Source: Christensenella sp. UBA1224 (GTDB taxonomy: Bacteria; Bacillota; Clostridia; Christensenellales; Aristaeellaceae). Taken from it: a stretch of DNA of 14,426 nucleotides. Of this stretch, positions 7,359 through 14,205 are shown one piece after another. The stretch lies in contig DBXA01000056.1 in the NCBI GenBank assembly GCA_002309235.1, positions 1 to 14,426 of the forward strand, given 5' to 3'. Numbering within the stretch: the first letter of the stretch is position 1; every line of letters begins with the position of its first letter. Both the position numbers and the translations under genes were made by a program. The notes beneath the pieces are model-generated. The model saw only the letters and a program-made list of their open reading frames with translations, was not told the origin of the DNA and made no database searches.

Positions 7359-8365
7359 TATTGCGCTGCACCCCTTTCGGCATCCTTCTCGTCATAGATC
7401 TCTCCGACCAGCTCTTCCAGCACATCCTCGACTGTCACGATGCCGAGCACATGGCCCGTATCGTCCACGACGATGGACATATGCGCGCGGGCATTGCTCA
7501 TGTCGGGCAGGAGCTCGTCAATGGGCATATTGGCGCGGATGTAGTGGGCGGGTGTCATAAGGGTGCGCAGGCGCGTATCTTCACCGTTGCGGGAGGCTAT
7601 GAGGAATTTCCTCGTGATGAGGACTCCTATTGGCCTGTCGCTGCGGTCTGTGACCGGTACGCGGGAATGCCTGTCCTTGCGAATGAATTCCACCATCTCA
7701 TCATAGGTGGTGTTGACGCGAAGCCTTGTGGTCTTTTCCCAGGGGGTGAGGATATCCTTTGCCGTTGTATCGGCAAATTCAAAGGCGCTCTGTACGAGCT
7801 CGCCTTCTCCTTCATCGAGTGCGCCATCTTCTACGACGTTGTCGATGATATCCTGCAGCTCATCCTCTGTGTAAGTAGGTTCTTCCGCGTCTTTTTTAAA
7901 ACGGCGGCTCAGGAAACGTGAAAGCGCCGTAAAGGCAAAGGAAACGGGCGTGAGCAATCTCATCAGAAAGATGAGGGAGCCCGCGGCGGCAAGTGAAAAC
8001 TCCTCGCTCATGTCCTTCGCAAAGGCTTTGGGAAGCATCTCACCAATGAGGAACAGTATGAATGTGGTAACAAAGGTGGAAGCAGTCACGGCAGCATTGC
8101 CCCAGGTCCTTGCGACGATCAGCGTGGCAAGGGTAGCAGCGCCTATGTGCATGATATTATTGCCGATCAGGATGGTGGAAAGAGCTTTTTCAAAATGATC
8201 CAGGATATAAAGCGCCTTTTTTGCCCTTCTGTCGCCGTCGTCCGCGCGTGACATGAGGCGAATGCGGCTTACGGATGTGAAAGCGATCTCCGTAGCAGCA
8301 AAATAGGAACTGGCCAGTATGAATATGATGTAGAGCAGTATAGATCGGTAAGGTCCGTCGTCCAT
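7358..8365 (-). CDS. CNNM-like paralogue without CorC_HlyC domain: DUF21 and CBS pair
   Basis: This 335-residue membrane protein is a paralogue of the next gene. The DUF21 domain spans about 1-155 with GNN (68-70) and GEMLPK (108-113). The CBS pair spans about 205-325 and ends in the VLEELVGEIYDE segment. The protein stops there, without the CorC_HlyC domain that its neighbour carries. The usual TPR at the head of the first CBS motif is TPW here (207-209), so nucleotide or Mg2+ sensing may be altered. The ATG at 8365 is the only start possible after an in-frame stop a few codons upstream. Its ribosome binding site (AGGGAG) is unusually far, about 12 bases, which suggests modest translation. 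A promoter lies at 8404-8432. With the following gene it probably forms a hetero-oligomer, since CNNM proteins act as dimers; that is inference. Confidence 0.91.
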   Translation of the reverse strand: MDDGPYRSILLYIIFILASSYFAATEIAFTSVSRIRLMSRADDGDRRAKKALYILDHFEKALSTILIGNNIMHIGAATLATLIVARTWGNAAVTASTFVTTFILFLIGEMLPKAFAKDMSEEFSLAAAGSLIFLMRLLTPVSFAFTALSRFLSRRFKKDAEEPTYTEDELQDIIDNVVEDGALDEGEGELVQSAFEFADTTAKDILTPWEKTTRLRVNTTYDEMVEFIRKDRHSRVPVTDRSDRPIGVLITRKFLIASRNGEDTRLRTLMTPAHYIRANMPIDELLPDMSNARAHMSIVVDDTGHVLGIVTVEDVLEELVGEIYDEKDAERGAAQ

Positions 8366-8403
8366 TTGAGGACATGTCTCCCTTCATTTTTGTAATGTAT
8401 ACA

Positions 8404-8432
8404 AGTATATACGATATCCGTGAAAAATGCAA
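8404..8432 (-). promoter_or_regulatory. Promoter for the CNNM-like gene pair
   Basis: On the minus strand, TTGCAT (8427-8432) and TATACT (8404-8409) lie 17 bases apart, with 3/6 and 5/6 consensus matches. Transcription would begin near 8397, about 30 bases before the start codon. The AT-rich GTATAC/GTATATAC stretch over the -10 box is nearly self-complementary and could be an operator, but this is speculative. Confidence 0.6.
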
Positions 8433-8496
8433 GGGAACCGGAACCCGGCAAGAGAAGTCAAATAAACAAATCTGCAAAGTATTTCATGGAAGAATA

Positions 8497-8505
8497 TGTT
8501 ATAAT
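8497..8505 (+). promoter_or_regulatory. Extended -10 promoter for the penicillin-binding protein gene
   Basis: TGTTATAAT at 8497-8505 is a perfect TGnTATAAT extended -10 box. The -35 position (about 8477-8482, AAGTAT) does not match consensus, as expected for an extended -10 promoter. The leader is short and holds AAGGAGGA at 8523-8530 before the ATG at 8534. Confidence 0.75.
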
Positions 8506-8533
8506 AGAAAAAACACGTCCCTAAGGAGGATCT

Positions 8534-10921
8534 ATGTCGGCGTTTACTCCGAGAGTCAGGGAGCCAGCCTTTATTCTGGATGTGGCCATGACGACACTTA
8601 AGATAGCTTTCTTTTCGCTGCTGATCATAGCCGTGACAGGATCAGGGCTTCTTCTGGGCGTTGCGAAGGCCTGGATAGAGACATCGCCGGAATTGGATAT
8701 TTCCGTATTCGATTCCCAGGCGAAGACGACTTTTATCTATGACAGGTACGGCAAGCTCATCACCGATTACAAGGGTACGGAAAACCGTGTGGACGTGACT
8801 TGGGATGATGTGCCGGATGACCTCCGGTATGCTATCATCGCGGTCGAGGACCAGCGCTTCTATACACATAACGGCGTGGATGCCAAACGCATCGCGGGCG
8901 CCTTTATTTCCAACATACTCAATTCCGGCTCACAGGGCGGTTCGACCATCACGCAGCAGCTGATCAAGCTGACCATGCTGACGAGCGAGCAGACCTACAA
9001 ACGGAAGCTCCAGGAGGCATACCTCGCGCTGCAGCTCGAACAGGTGCTCTCCAAGGACGAGATACTTCTCCAGTATATGAACACCATATACATGGGTGGC
9101 TCGGATTACGGCGTACAGGTGGCAGCGCAGGATTATTTCGGCAAGAATGTGAAAGATCTTTCGCTCCGCGAATGCGCGATGCTGGCCCGTATCATAAAAA
9201 ACCCTTATAAATACAATCCGCGCAAGAATTATTACGACAGGGAGACGCCCGAGGTATCAGAGGAAGGCGCCGAATATGTGCTCGGTCTCATGCATGCGCA
9301 GGGCTATCTCTCGGACGCGCGCTATCACGAGGCGATGGGGGACTCCCTGCATGTGCTCAAGTCTTCCGCCATCTCTTCCAATACGATGTACGATAACGCT
9401 TACTACGTGGAATACGCCATATATGATGTGGTGACCAAAATGCTCCGGGTGGAGGGCTTGGAGGATACCGCGGTGAACCGTTCCAGAATGGAATCCCGTC
9501 TGCGTACGGGAGGGTATTCCATCCATACTTCCCTCGACCCGGAGGTACAGGATGCCGTCCAGCAGATCGTTTCTACCTGGAACAAGTATCCAGGCATGCG
9601 TCACAGCGCGGATTCGACTTACCGCCAGTCGCTTGGAAACGGCGAATACGCGGATATCGTTGAACCGCAGGCCGCCGTCGCTGTGATGGACTGGGCGACA
9701 GGGGAACTGACGGCCATTGTCGGCGGACGATCGAAGCCGACCGGGCGGAAGCAGCTCAACAGGACTTATCAGATGAACATGCCGGTAGGCTCCTCGATCA
9801 AGCCGCTCTCGGTATACGGGCCGGCATTCGATCTCGGGTATTCTCCGGGCACGCCTACCATCAACGCGCCTATCAAGATATCCGGCTGGAATACCGAAAA
9901 GGGCTATCCGGAAAACTACGGGGGCGGCGGCTTTACCGGTATGGAGACCCTGAGACGGGCCATCAACAAATCTCACAATACGGCTACGGCATGGACGCTC
10001 TATATGTATGTAGGCATCCAGGCGAGTGTCAATTATCTGCTGAATCTGGGCGTTTCGGCAAAGCATATCTCGGCGACGGGATCCGGACTCGCCCTGGGTA
10101 CGAGCGGCATCAGCATGATCGAGATGGCCGCGGCGTACAGCGCGATCGCCAACCGGGGCGTCTATCAGGAGCCTTATGCTTTTACGGCGGTGTATCGCAA
10201 TGACAACAGCCTTTATCTTTCTGCGCCTGCCCTTCAGGTCAAAAGGAGGGTATTCCGCGAATCGACGGCATGGATGCTGATCGATGTGCTGGAAGGCTGT
10301 GTGGGCTCCGGCGGTACCGGCTCCAGGGCGAAATTCGGCAGCTTTACCGTAGCCGGAAAGACGGGTACGAATTCCGATGCCCGCGGCGTTACCTTTGCCG
10401 GATTCACCGGTTATTACACCTGCGCAGTATGGATCGGGCATGATAATTACAAGCCCTTCGTCTCCTCCGCTACAGGAGGGACCTACGCGGCGCCTCTCTT
10501 CTCCGTGGTGATGAACGCCGTGCATAAGCTCAAGGGCATCACAAAGGACAAGGCGATCAAATGGTGTGATTACGCGGATGTGGGCCTTGTCAGGGCGAGC
10601 GCCTGCGGTGTTTCGGGCATGAGGCCTACTGATGCCTGCAGGCGGGACGCGAACAATTATGAAGTGACGACCGATTACTACCTGAACGGTACCCAGCCTT
10701 CCGCCAGCTGCAATATGCACCGGTTTGTGGCGATTTGTAAAAAGACGCACCTTGCGGCGGGGCCGTATTGCGACAGCGAGGTCGCGGGCTGCATCTTCAT
10801 ACCGGAAGGACATCCTTTGCGCGGCGGTTCTGCGCAGGTGGTGCGAAAGTATTTCTATGCGGCCTCCTTCTACAGGGACACCTCCCAGATCACGGTATGC
10901 ACCCAGTGCGGCGGCTATTGA
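8534..10921 (+). CDS. Class A penicillin-binding protein (peptidoglycan glycosyltransferase/transpeptidase)
   Basis: This 795-residue bifunctional enzyme polymerises lipid II and cross-links peptidoglycan outside the membrane. A short cytosolic tail is followed by one membrane anchor at about 20-43. The GT51 glycosyltransferase domain has the catalytic glutamate E105 in EDQRFYTH, then GGSTITQQ and the KRKLQEAYLALQLE segment. The transpeptidase domain has the SxxK motif at 420-423 (S420 nucleophile, K423), SHN at 480-482 and KTGT at 609-612. All catalytic motifs are intact. Past about residue 665 there is a C-terminal tail with nine cysteines (678, 691, 702, 726, 735, 746, 753, 789, 792). Its first part resembles the Cys-containing C-termini of other Clostridia PBPs; the final CTQC is more unusual. 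The ATG at 8534 follows a strong ribosome binding site. The 4TM gene starts 24 bases after the stop, so the two are probably co-transcribed. It resembles PBP1a/PonA, but I cannot assign a symbol safely. Confidence 0.96.
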   Translation: MSAFTPRVREPAFILDVAMTTLKIAFFSLLIIAVTGSGLLLGVAKAWIETSPELDISVFDSQAKTTFIYDRYGKLITDYKGTENRVDVTWDDVPDDLRYAIIAVEDQRFYTHNGVDAKRIAGAFISNILNSGSQGGSTITQQLIKLTMLTSEQTYKRKLQEAYLALQLEQVLSKDEILLQYMNTIYMGGSDYGVQVAAQDYFGKNVKDLSLRECAMLARIIKNPYKYNPRKNYYDRETPEVSEEGAEYVLGLMHAQGYLSDARYHEAMGDSLHVLKSSAISSNTMYDNAYYVEYAIYDVVTKMLRVEGLEDTAVNRSRMESRLRTGGYSIHTSLDPEVQDAVQQIVSTWNKYPGMRHSADSTYRQSLGNGEYADIVEPQAAVAVMDWATGELTAIVGGRSKPTGRKQLNRTYQMNMPVGSSIKPLSVYGPAFDLGYSPGTPTINAPIKISGWNTEKGYPENYGGGGFTGMETLRRAINKSHNTATAWTLYMYVGIQASVNYLLNLGVSAKHISATGSGLALGTSGISMIEMAAAYSAIANRGVYQEPYAFTAVYRNDNSLYLSAPALQVKRRVFRESTAWMLIDVLEGCVGSGGTGSRAKFGSFTVAGKTGTNSDARGVTFAGFTGYYTCAVWIGHDNYKPFVSSATGGTYAAPLFSVVMNAVHKLKGITKDKAIKWCDYADVGLVRASACGVSGMRPTDACRRDANNYEVTTDYYLNGTQPSASCNMHRFVAICKKTHLAAGPYCDSEVAGCIFIPEGHPLRGGSAQVVRKYFYAASFYRDTSQITVCTQCGGY

Positions 10922-10945
10922 TCAGGATCGAAGTGAAGGGATACC

Positions 10946-11890
10946 ATGAACGAAAAGCAGATCTTTTATCGGGATATGAAGGAGTGCCGTATCCCGCCGG
11001 TCCATATCGCGGACGCGGAGCCTGAGGAGGCGCTGCGGGAAACGGATGAACTGTACGCGGCCGCGGATACGCTGAGCCTTATGAACGCCGAAAGGCACCG
11101 CAGGGTCCTTCTGGCGCTTTCCGCTGCGGCAACGGCCCTGACGTTCGCCTTTCTTCTGTACGATGAAGCGGAGATGCACGGGCTCATCCTCGCCTGCGGC
11201 GTGATGCTCGTCAGCCTGTTCCTGATCCGGCGCGCGTCTGACAGGCTCGATTGCCACAGGAAGTATCTGCAGTACCGCGTACTGGCGGAATGCCTGCGCT
11301 GCCGCTATTTCCTCTTTTACGCGGGGATAAAGACACCGGTAACGGAGATACTTCCGTGGACCGTGAGAAAAGGGATCCCCTGGATAGCGGAAATGCTTTC
11401 CTCCCTGCCGGAAGGGACGGCATCGGAAATGCGGCCTGTTCTTGATGCCTGGGTGCGGGCACAGAAGGCGTATCACGAAGAGGCGCTTGTCAAGACGCAG
11501 ATCAAAAGCCGCAGGGATGACCGTATTGCCAAAACGGTGCGGGCTGTCACTGCAATGGTATATATTGCGGCACTCGTGTACGAATTATTCCTGTATGGAC
11601 ATGCCGGGGCAGCGGGAAATGCGGACGCGATACGCGCGTTCCTCAAGATACTGCTCGGAACGATGTCCGCATTTGCGCTGTTCACGAGCAGTTATTACGG
11701 AAAGATGTCCCTTTCCCATGTGATAGACGATCACAAACGGATGGCGGCGCTGTTTGAGAAGGCGGAGCAGGATATCCGGCGGGAAGGGGAGAGCGAAGAG
11801 ATACTTGTGTTCCTGGCCAGGGAATGCATGAACGAGAACAGTGCGTGGTACGCCTATCAGAGCAAGAATTCGGCCGATATCTCTATCTGA
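10946..11890 (+). CDS. Four-helix membrane protein, SLATT/DUF4231-like, function unknown
   Basis: This 314-residue protein has four likely membrane helices in two hairpins: about 54-72 and 77-95, then 199-217 and 230-250. A soluble section of about 100 residues joins them, and soluble ends flank them. Features that recall SLATT-type proteins (two-helix membrane proteins known as effector partners in some nucleotide-signalling defence systems) are the Arg-rich stretch YLQYRVLAECLRCRYF (107-122), the W-V-R-x-Q-K-A-Y-H segment (169-177), and ENSAW near the end (297-301). The match is by eye and partial. No nucleotidyltransferase, SLOG or TIR gene is nearby, so a defence role is unsupported. The ATG at 10946 has AAGGGA five bases upstream and lies 24 bases after the PBP stop, so it probably shares that transcript. 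It could equally be a cell-envelope accessory protein. Confidence 0.75.
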   Translation: MNEKQIFYRDMKECRIPPVHIADAEPEEALRETDELYAAADTLSLMNAERHRRVLLALSAAATALTFAFLLYDEAEMHGLILACGVMLVSLFLIRRASDRLDCHRKYLQYRVLAECLRCRYFLFYAGIKTPVTEILPWTVRKGIPWIAEMLSSLPEGTASEMRPVLDAWVRAQKAYHEEALVKTQIKSRRDDRIAKTVRAVTAMVYIAALVYELFLYGHAGAAGNADAIRAFLKILLGTMSAFALFTSSYYGKMSLSHVIDDHKRMAALFEKAEQDIRREGESEEILVFLARECMNENSAWYAYQSKNSADISI

Positions 11891-11892
11891 AG

Positions 11893-11913
11893 AAAAAGGC
11901 CGGTTTCCCGGCC
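11893..11913 (-). terminator. Intrinsic terminator of the GT2-GtrA gene (minus strand)
   Basis: On the minus strand a 6-bp GC-only stem (GGCCGG / CCGGCC) with a GAAA loop is followed by five T residues (plus-strand A run at 11893-11897). It lies about 100 bases past the GT2-GtrA stop and only a few bases from the stop of the 4TM gene. In the plus direction there is no T run right after the stem, so termination of the PBP transcript here is doubtful. Confidence 0.75.
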
Positions 11914-11952
11914 GATGTTTACGGATGATATGAGCGCGGAGGGAGGTTTGAC

Positions 11953-11995
11953 ACCCTGCCGTGCTTTTTGCGCAAGGCAGGAGCTTGCCCCTGCC
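11953..11995. other. Alternative-pairing repeat CCTGCC / GGCAGG / CCTGCC in the GT2-GtrA 3' region
   Basis: CCTGCC (11955-11960) and CCTGCC (11990-11995) flank one GGCAGG (11976-11981), which can pair with either. A separate GCAAG/CTTGC stem (11972-11976 with 11984-11988) conflicts with the second. The segment lies between the minus-strand gene stop at 12013 and its terminator, so in that transcript it would be a structured 3' leader-out region. Function unknown. Confidence 0.4.
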
Positions 11996-12012
11996 CCGGT
12001 ACGGAAATGGAG

Positions 12013-13065
12013 CTATTCGCCTTTTTTGTTGAATATGAAGTTCTTCTGCACCAGGTAGTTCACGAAAAACATGATGACATCCGCGATGATCTTGCCCAGC
12101 ATGTACAGGCCGTTGGAATTGCCGAAAAGGTTCGTGAACAGCTGGATGATGAGCGAATTGATGACGATCGTGCACACGACCAGGGCGAAGTACTTGACCG
12201 CGCTCCACTTATCGCCGCCTGAACGGAAGACCAGCTTTTTATTGAGGTTGTAATTGAGCACCGAGGAGATGAGCCTGGCACCGTAGGTGGGGATATAGAT
12301 CTGCCCGGGGAAGATGAGCCTCAGGATATAGGCCGCGAGATAGTCTACCGCGAAGGATACGACAGAAGCCCCCGCGAACCGGAAGAACTGCCTCAGCAGC
12401 AGCTTGTAGATCCGCATGCCGTCCCGGAGGGCGTTGAAGTGGGAGGATGCGTTGTCGTCTATATAGATCGTCTCTATCCCGACCTCGGTGATGCGTATCT
12501 TCTCGTGCCGCGCGATCACCAGCATGTTCATCTCGTACTCATAGCGGTCCCCGTCTATGCGGGAGAAGCGTTCCAGCGTGTTCGGGGGCAGTACCCGCAG
12601 GCCCGTCTGCGTATCCTTCACCCACTGCCCGTTTGTGATAAAGAAGATGAAGCAGGTGAGCGTGTTCCCGGCCTTGGAGCGGGGCGGCATCAGCTTTTTG
12701 TCGCGCGAGCCGAGGAGAAGGGAATCCGGGTAAGAGGGGATCGCGTCTGCCAGCTTGCGGATGTCCTCCGGCCGGTGCTGACCGTCACAGTCTGCCGTGA
12801 CGACATAGCTTTCCGGCGCGTTTTTGCAGATGTAGCTAAGCCCTGTCTTGAGGGCGGCTCCCTTGCCCCGGTTCACCTCGTGGGTGAGTACCGTCGCTCC
12901 CTGGGCGGATGCTTTGGTAAAAATATCCTTATACGGCTCCCCGCCGCCGTCATCCACGATGACGATGTTCATAAAACCCGCGGCCTTCAGGTCGTCTATC
13001 AGCTTGTTCAGCTTTTCATCCGGCTTGTAGGCGGGGATCAGTATCTGCAGATGTTCGTATGCCAT
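12013..13065 (-). CDS. Glycosyltransferase family 2 fused to a GtrA-like membrane domain
   Basis: This 350-residue protein joins two functions usually found in one pathway. The N-terminal GT-A domain (about 1-220) resembles dolichol- or polyprenyl-phosphate sugar synthases. It has the ILIPAY start (8-13), VDDG (37-40), the DCD metal site (92-94, in ADCDGQH) and QTGLRVLP (153-160). The C-terminal domain (about 226-345) is a GtrA-type module of four membrane helices, ending in an NKK-rich tail. The likely role is to make a polyprenyl-phosphate-linked sugar at the inner face and flip it outward for surface glycan or teichoic acid modification. The sugar is unknown. The ATG at 13065 has AAGGAG six bases upstream and a near-perfect extended -10 promoter (13098-13106). 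It is monocistronic and diverges from the SGNH hydrolase gene. Confidence 0.93.
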   Translation of the reverse strand: MAYEHLQILIPAYKPDEKLNKLIDDLKAAGFMNIVIVDDGGGEPYKDIFTKASAQGATVLTHEVNRGKGAALKTGLSYICKNAPESYVVTADCDGQHRPEDIRKLADAIPSYPDSLLLGSRDKKLMPPRSKAGNTLTCFIFFITNGQWVKDTQTGLRVLPPNTLERFSRIDGDRYEYEMNMLVIARHEKIRITEVGIETIYIDDNASSHFNALRDGMRIYKLLLRQFFRFAGASVVSFAVDYLAAYILRLIFPGQIYIPTYGARLISSVLNYNLNKKLVFRSGGDKWSAVKYFALVVCTIVINSLIIQLFTNLFGNSNGLYMLGKIIADVIMFFVNYLVQKNFIFNKKGE

Positions 13066-13097
13066 TCAAAACTCCTTATATATCGTTCTGTCATACC

Positions 13098-13106
13098 ATT
13101 ATACCA
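13098..13106 (-). promoter_or_regulatory. Extended -10 promoter for the GT2-GtrA gene
   Basis: On the minus strand TGGTATAAT (13098-13106) is a perfect TGnTATAAT box, about 33 bases before the start codon at 13065. No good -35 hexamer lies at 17 bases, which is usual for this promoter class. Confidence 0.72.
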
Positions 13107-13162
13107 GAAAAAGGCAAAAAGCGCCATCCGCGAAAAAACGGGCAGGTTTTGCTTCAGGGCTG

Positions 13163-13181
13163 CGGCGGCATTCTGCCGCCG
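13163..13181. repeat. Perfect 8-bp hairpin with 3-base loop
   Basis: CGGCGGCA and TGCCGCCG pair perfectly around TTC. There is no T run next to it on either strand, so it is not a clear terminator. It could be a REP-like element or a protein-binding site; copy number elsewhere is unknown. Confidence 0.6.
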
Positions 13182-13303
13182 GGCTTTCCTGTGTTTCTTA
13201 CAAGGCAGCGCACGTGCTGTCTGCGGAACATGGCGGGAAAAAAGATATAGCTTTCCCGACAGCGGATTGCTGAAGTTTCCTCAAGCGCTTTTTCAGAATA
13301 CAC

Positions 13304-13332
13304 TTGCCTTTCCTCCTCCGGGGCGGTATGAT
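13304..13332 (+). promoter_or_regulatory. Sigma-A-type promoter for the SGNH hydrolase gene
   Basis: TTGCCT (13304-13309) and TATGAT (13327-13332) lie 17 bases apart and match consensus at 4/6 and 5/6. The transcript would start near 13339 and its ribosome binding site GGAGG precedes the ATG at 13367. Confidence 0.7.
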
Positions 13333-13366
13333 ATGAGCGGAAAGAAAATGAGACGGAGGGATCGAT

Positions 13367-14014
13367 ATGCTTTTTCAGGATCATGACAGGATACTGTTCA
13401 TAGGGGATTCCATTTCCGATTACGACCGCAAGCGCCCTGTGGGAGAGGGCTTGTTCGAGGGGCTTGGCACCAGCTACGTTTCGGATATCGCCTGCCATTT
13501 CGGCTGCACGTATCCGGATATGATGCTGCACTTCATCAACATGGGCATCAGCGGGAACCAGGTGTGCGATCTTGACAAGCGCTGGCAGACGGATGTGCTG
13601 GACCTGAAGCCCGACTGGGTGAGCGTGCTTATCGGCATCAACGATGTATGGCGCAGGTTCGACAGCCCCACCATGGCGAACGAATACGTGCCGCTGGAGG
13701 AATACAGACAGACTTACGAGAACCTGATCGTGAGGACGCTTCCGCATGTAAAAGGGATGATACTCATGTCCCCGTACTTTATGGAGCCGAACAGGCAGGA
13801 TGCTATGCGCGCGGAGATGGATAAATACGGTCTCGCGGTCAGGGAGCTGGCGGAGAAATATTCCCTCCCGTTTGTGGACCTGCAGGCCGGCTGGGATGAA
13901 CTGTTCAGGCACATGCATCCCTGCAATATCGCCTGGGACCGCATACACCCCAACCGCGTAGGCCATACCTACATCGCCAAACAGTTCCTGAAAGCCGTCG
14001 GTTACGAATGGTAA
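13367..14014 (+). CDS. SGNH/GDSL-type hydrolase (lipase/esterase family)
   Basis: This 215-residue enzyme has all four SGNH blocks. Block I is GDSIS with nucleophile S15. Block II is the Gly at 60 in MGISGNQ. Block III is GIND with N92. Block V is DRIHPN with catalytic D191 and H194. There is no signal peptide or membrane segment, so it is probably cytosolic. Such proteins remove acyl groups from lipids, sugars or glycan-linked esters; by size and motif this one is closest to the small rhamnogalacturonan-acetylesterase or TAP-like esterases. The exact substrate is not predictable. The ATG at 13367 has GGAGG seven bases upstream and its own promoter at 13304-13332. A terminator follows, so it is monocistronic. 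Confidence 0.94.
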   Translation: MLFQDHDRILFIGDSISDYDRKRPVGEGLFEGLGTSYVSDIACHFGCTYPDMMLHFINMGISGNQVCDLDKRWQTDVLDLKPDWVSVLIGINDVWRRFDSPTMANEYVPLEEYRQTYENLIVRTLPHVKGMILMSPYFMEPNRQDAMRAEMDKYGLAVRELAEKYSLPFVDLQAGWDELFRHMHPCNIAWDRIHPNRVGHTYIAKQFLKAVGYEW

Positions 14015-14028
14015 AAGAGGAGAACAAC

Positions 14029-14066
14029 CCGGGAAAGAGCTCCTGCGAGCCCTTCCCGGTTTTTTT
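14029..14066 (+). terminator. Intrinsic terminator of the SGNH hydrolase gene
   Basis: A long stem with one bulge and one mismatch (CCGGGAA at 14029-14035 with TTCCCGG at 14053-14059; inner GCTC/GAGC around a CTGC loop) is followed by seven T residues at 14060-14066. It lies 15 bases after the stop codon. Confidence 0.9.
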
Positions 14067-14115
14067 GCAGCATGGGTGTTCGTTGGAAATTCACAAAGAA
14101 TTCCCTCTGTTTACA

Positions 14116-14144
14116 TTGACATGCATCGGCCGGTGACGTATCAT
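14116..14144 (+). promoter_or_regulatory. Strong sigma-A-type promoter for the amidohydrolase gene
   Basis: A perfect TTGACA (14116-14121) and TATCAT (14139-14144, 5/6) are separated by exactly 17 bases. The transcript would start near 14151, leaving a leader of about 55 bases before the ATG at 14206, with no evident riboswitch. Confidence 0.82.
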
Positions 14145-14205
14145 AATTCCGTACTTTATGATTCATATTTGGATGGAATGTTCGTATTTTCGCAGGAGGA
14201 ATTCT

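Larger units (their letters stand above)
13066..13366. other. Divergent intergenic region with two promoters and two hairpins
   Basis: No convincing gene lies in this 301-base gap. It holds the GT2-GtrA promoter, the SGNH promoter and two inverted repeats. The first is a perfect 8-bp stem with a 3-base loop (CGGCGGCA at 13163-13170, TGCCGCCG at 13174-13181). The second is a 7-bp stem (CGGGAAA at 13234-13240, TTTCCCG at 13252-13258). A GCACGTGC palindrome sits between them. A short plus-strand frame at 13059-13250 has no ribosome binding site and no recognised homology. Confidence 0.6.

Noticed and set aside
9257..10813. Long minus-strand open frame of about 518 codons
   Set aside because: It is wholly antisense to the PBP gene, which has complete family motifs. 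The frame is rich in Arg and His with no recognisable domain, as expected of a shadow in GC-rich coding sequence.
12439..13386. Plus-strand open frame of about 315 codons
   Set aside because: It is antisense to the GT2-GtrA gene and runs through its promoter. No domain is recognisable.
13154..13966. Minus-strand open frame of about 270 codons
   Set aside because: It covers the SGNH gene in antisense and has no ribosome binding site or recognised domain.
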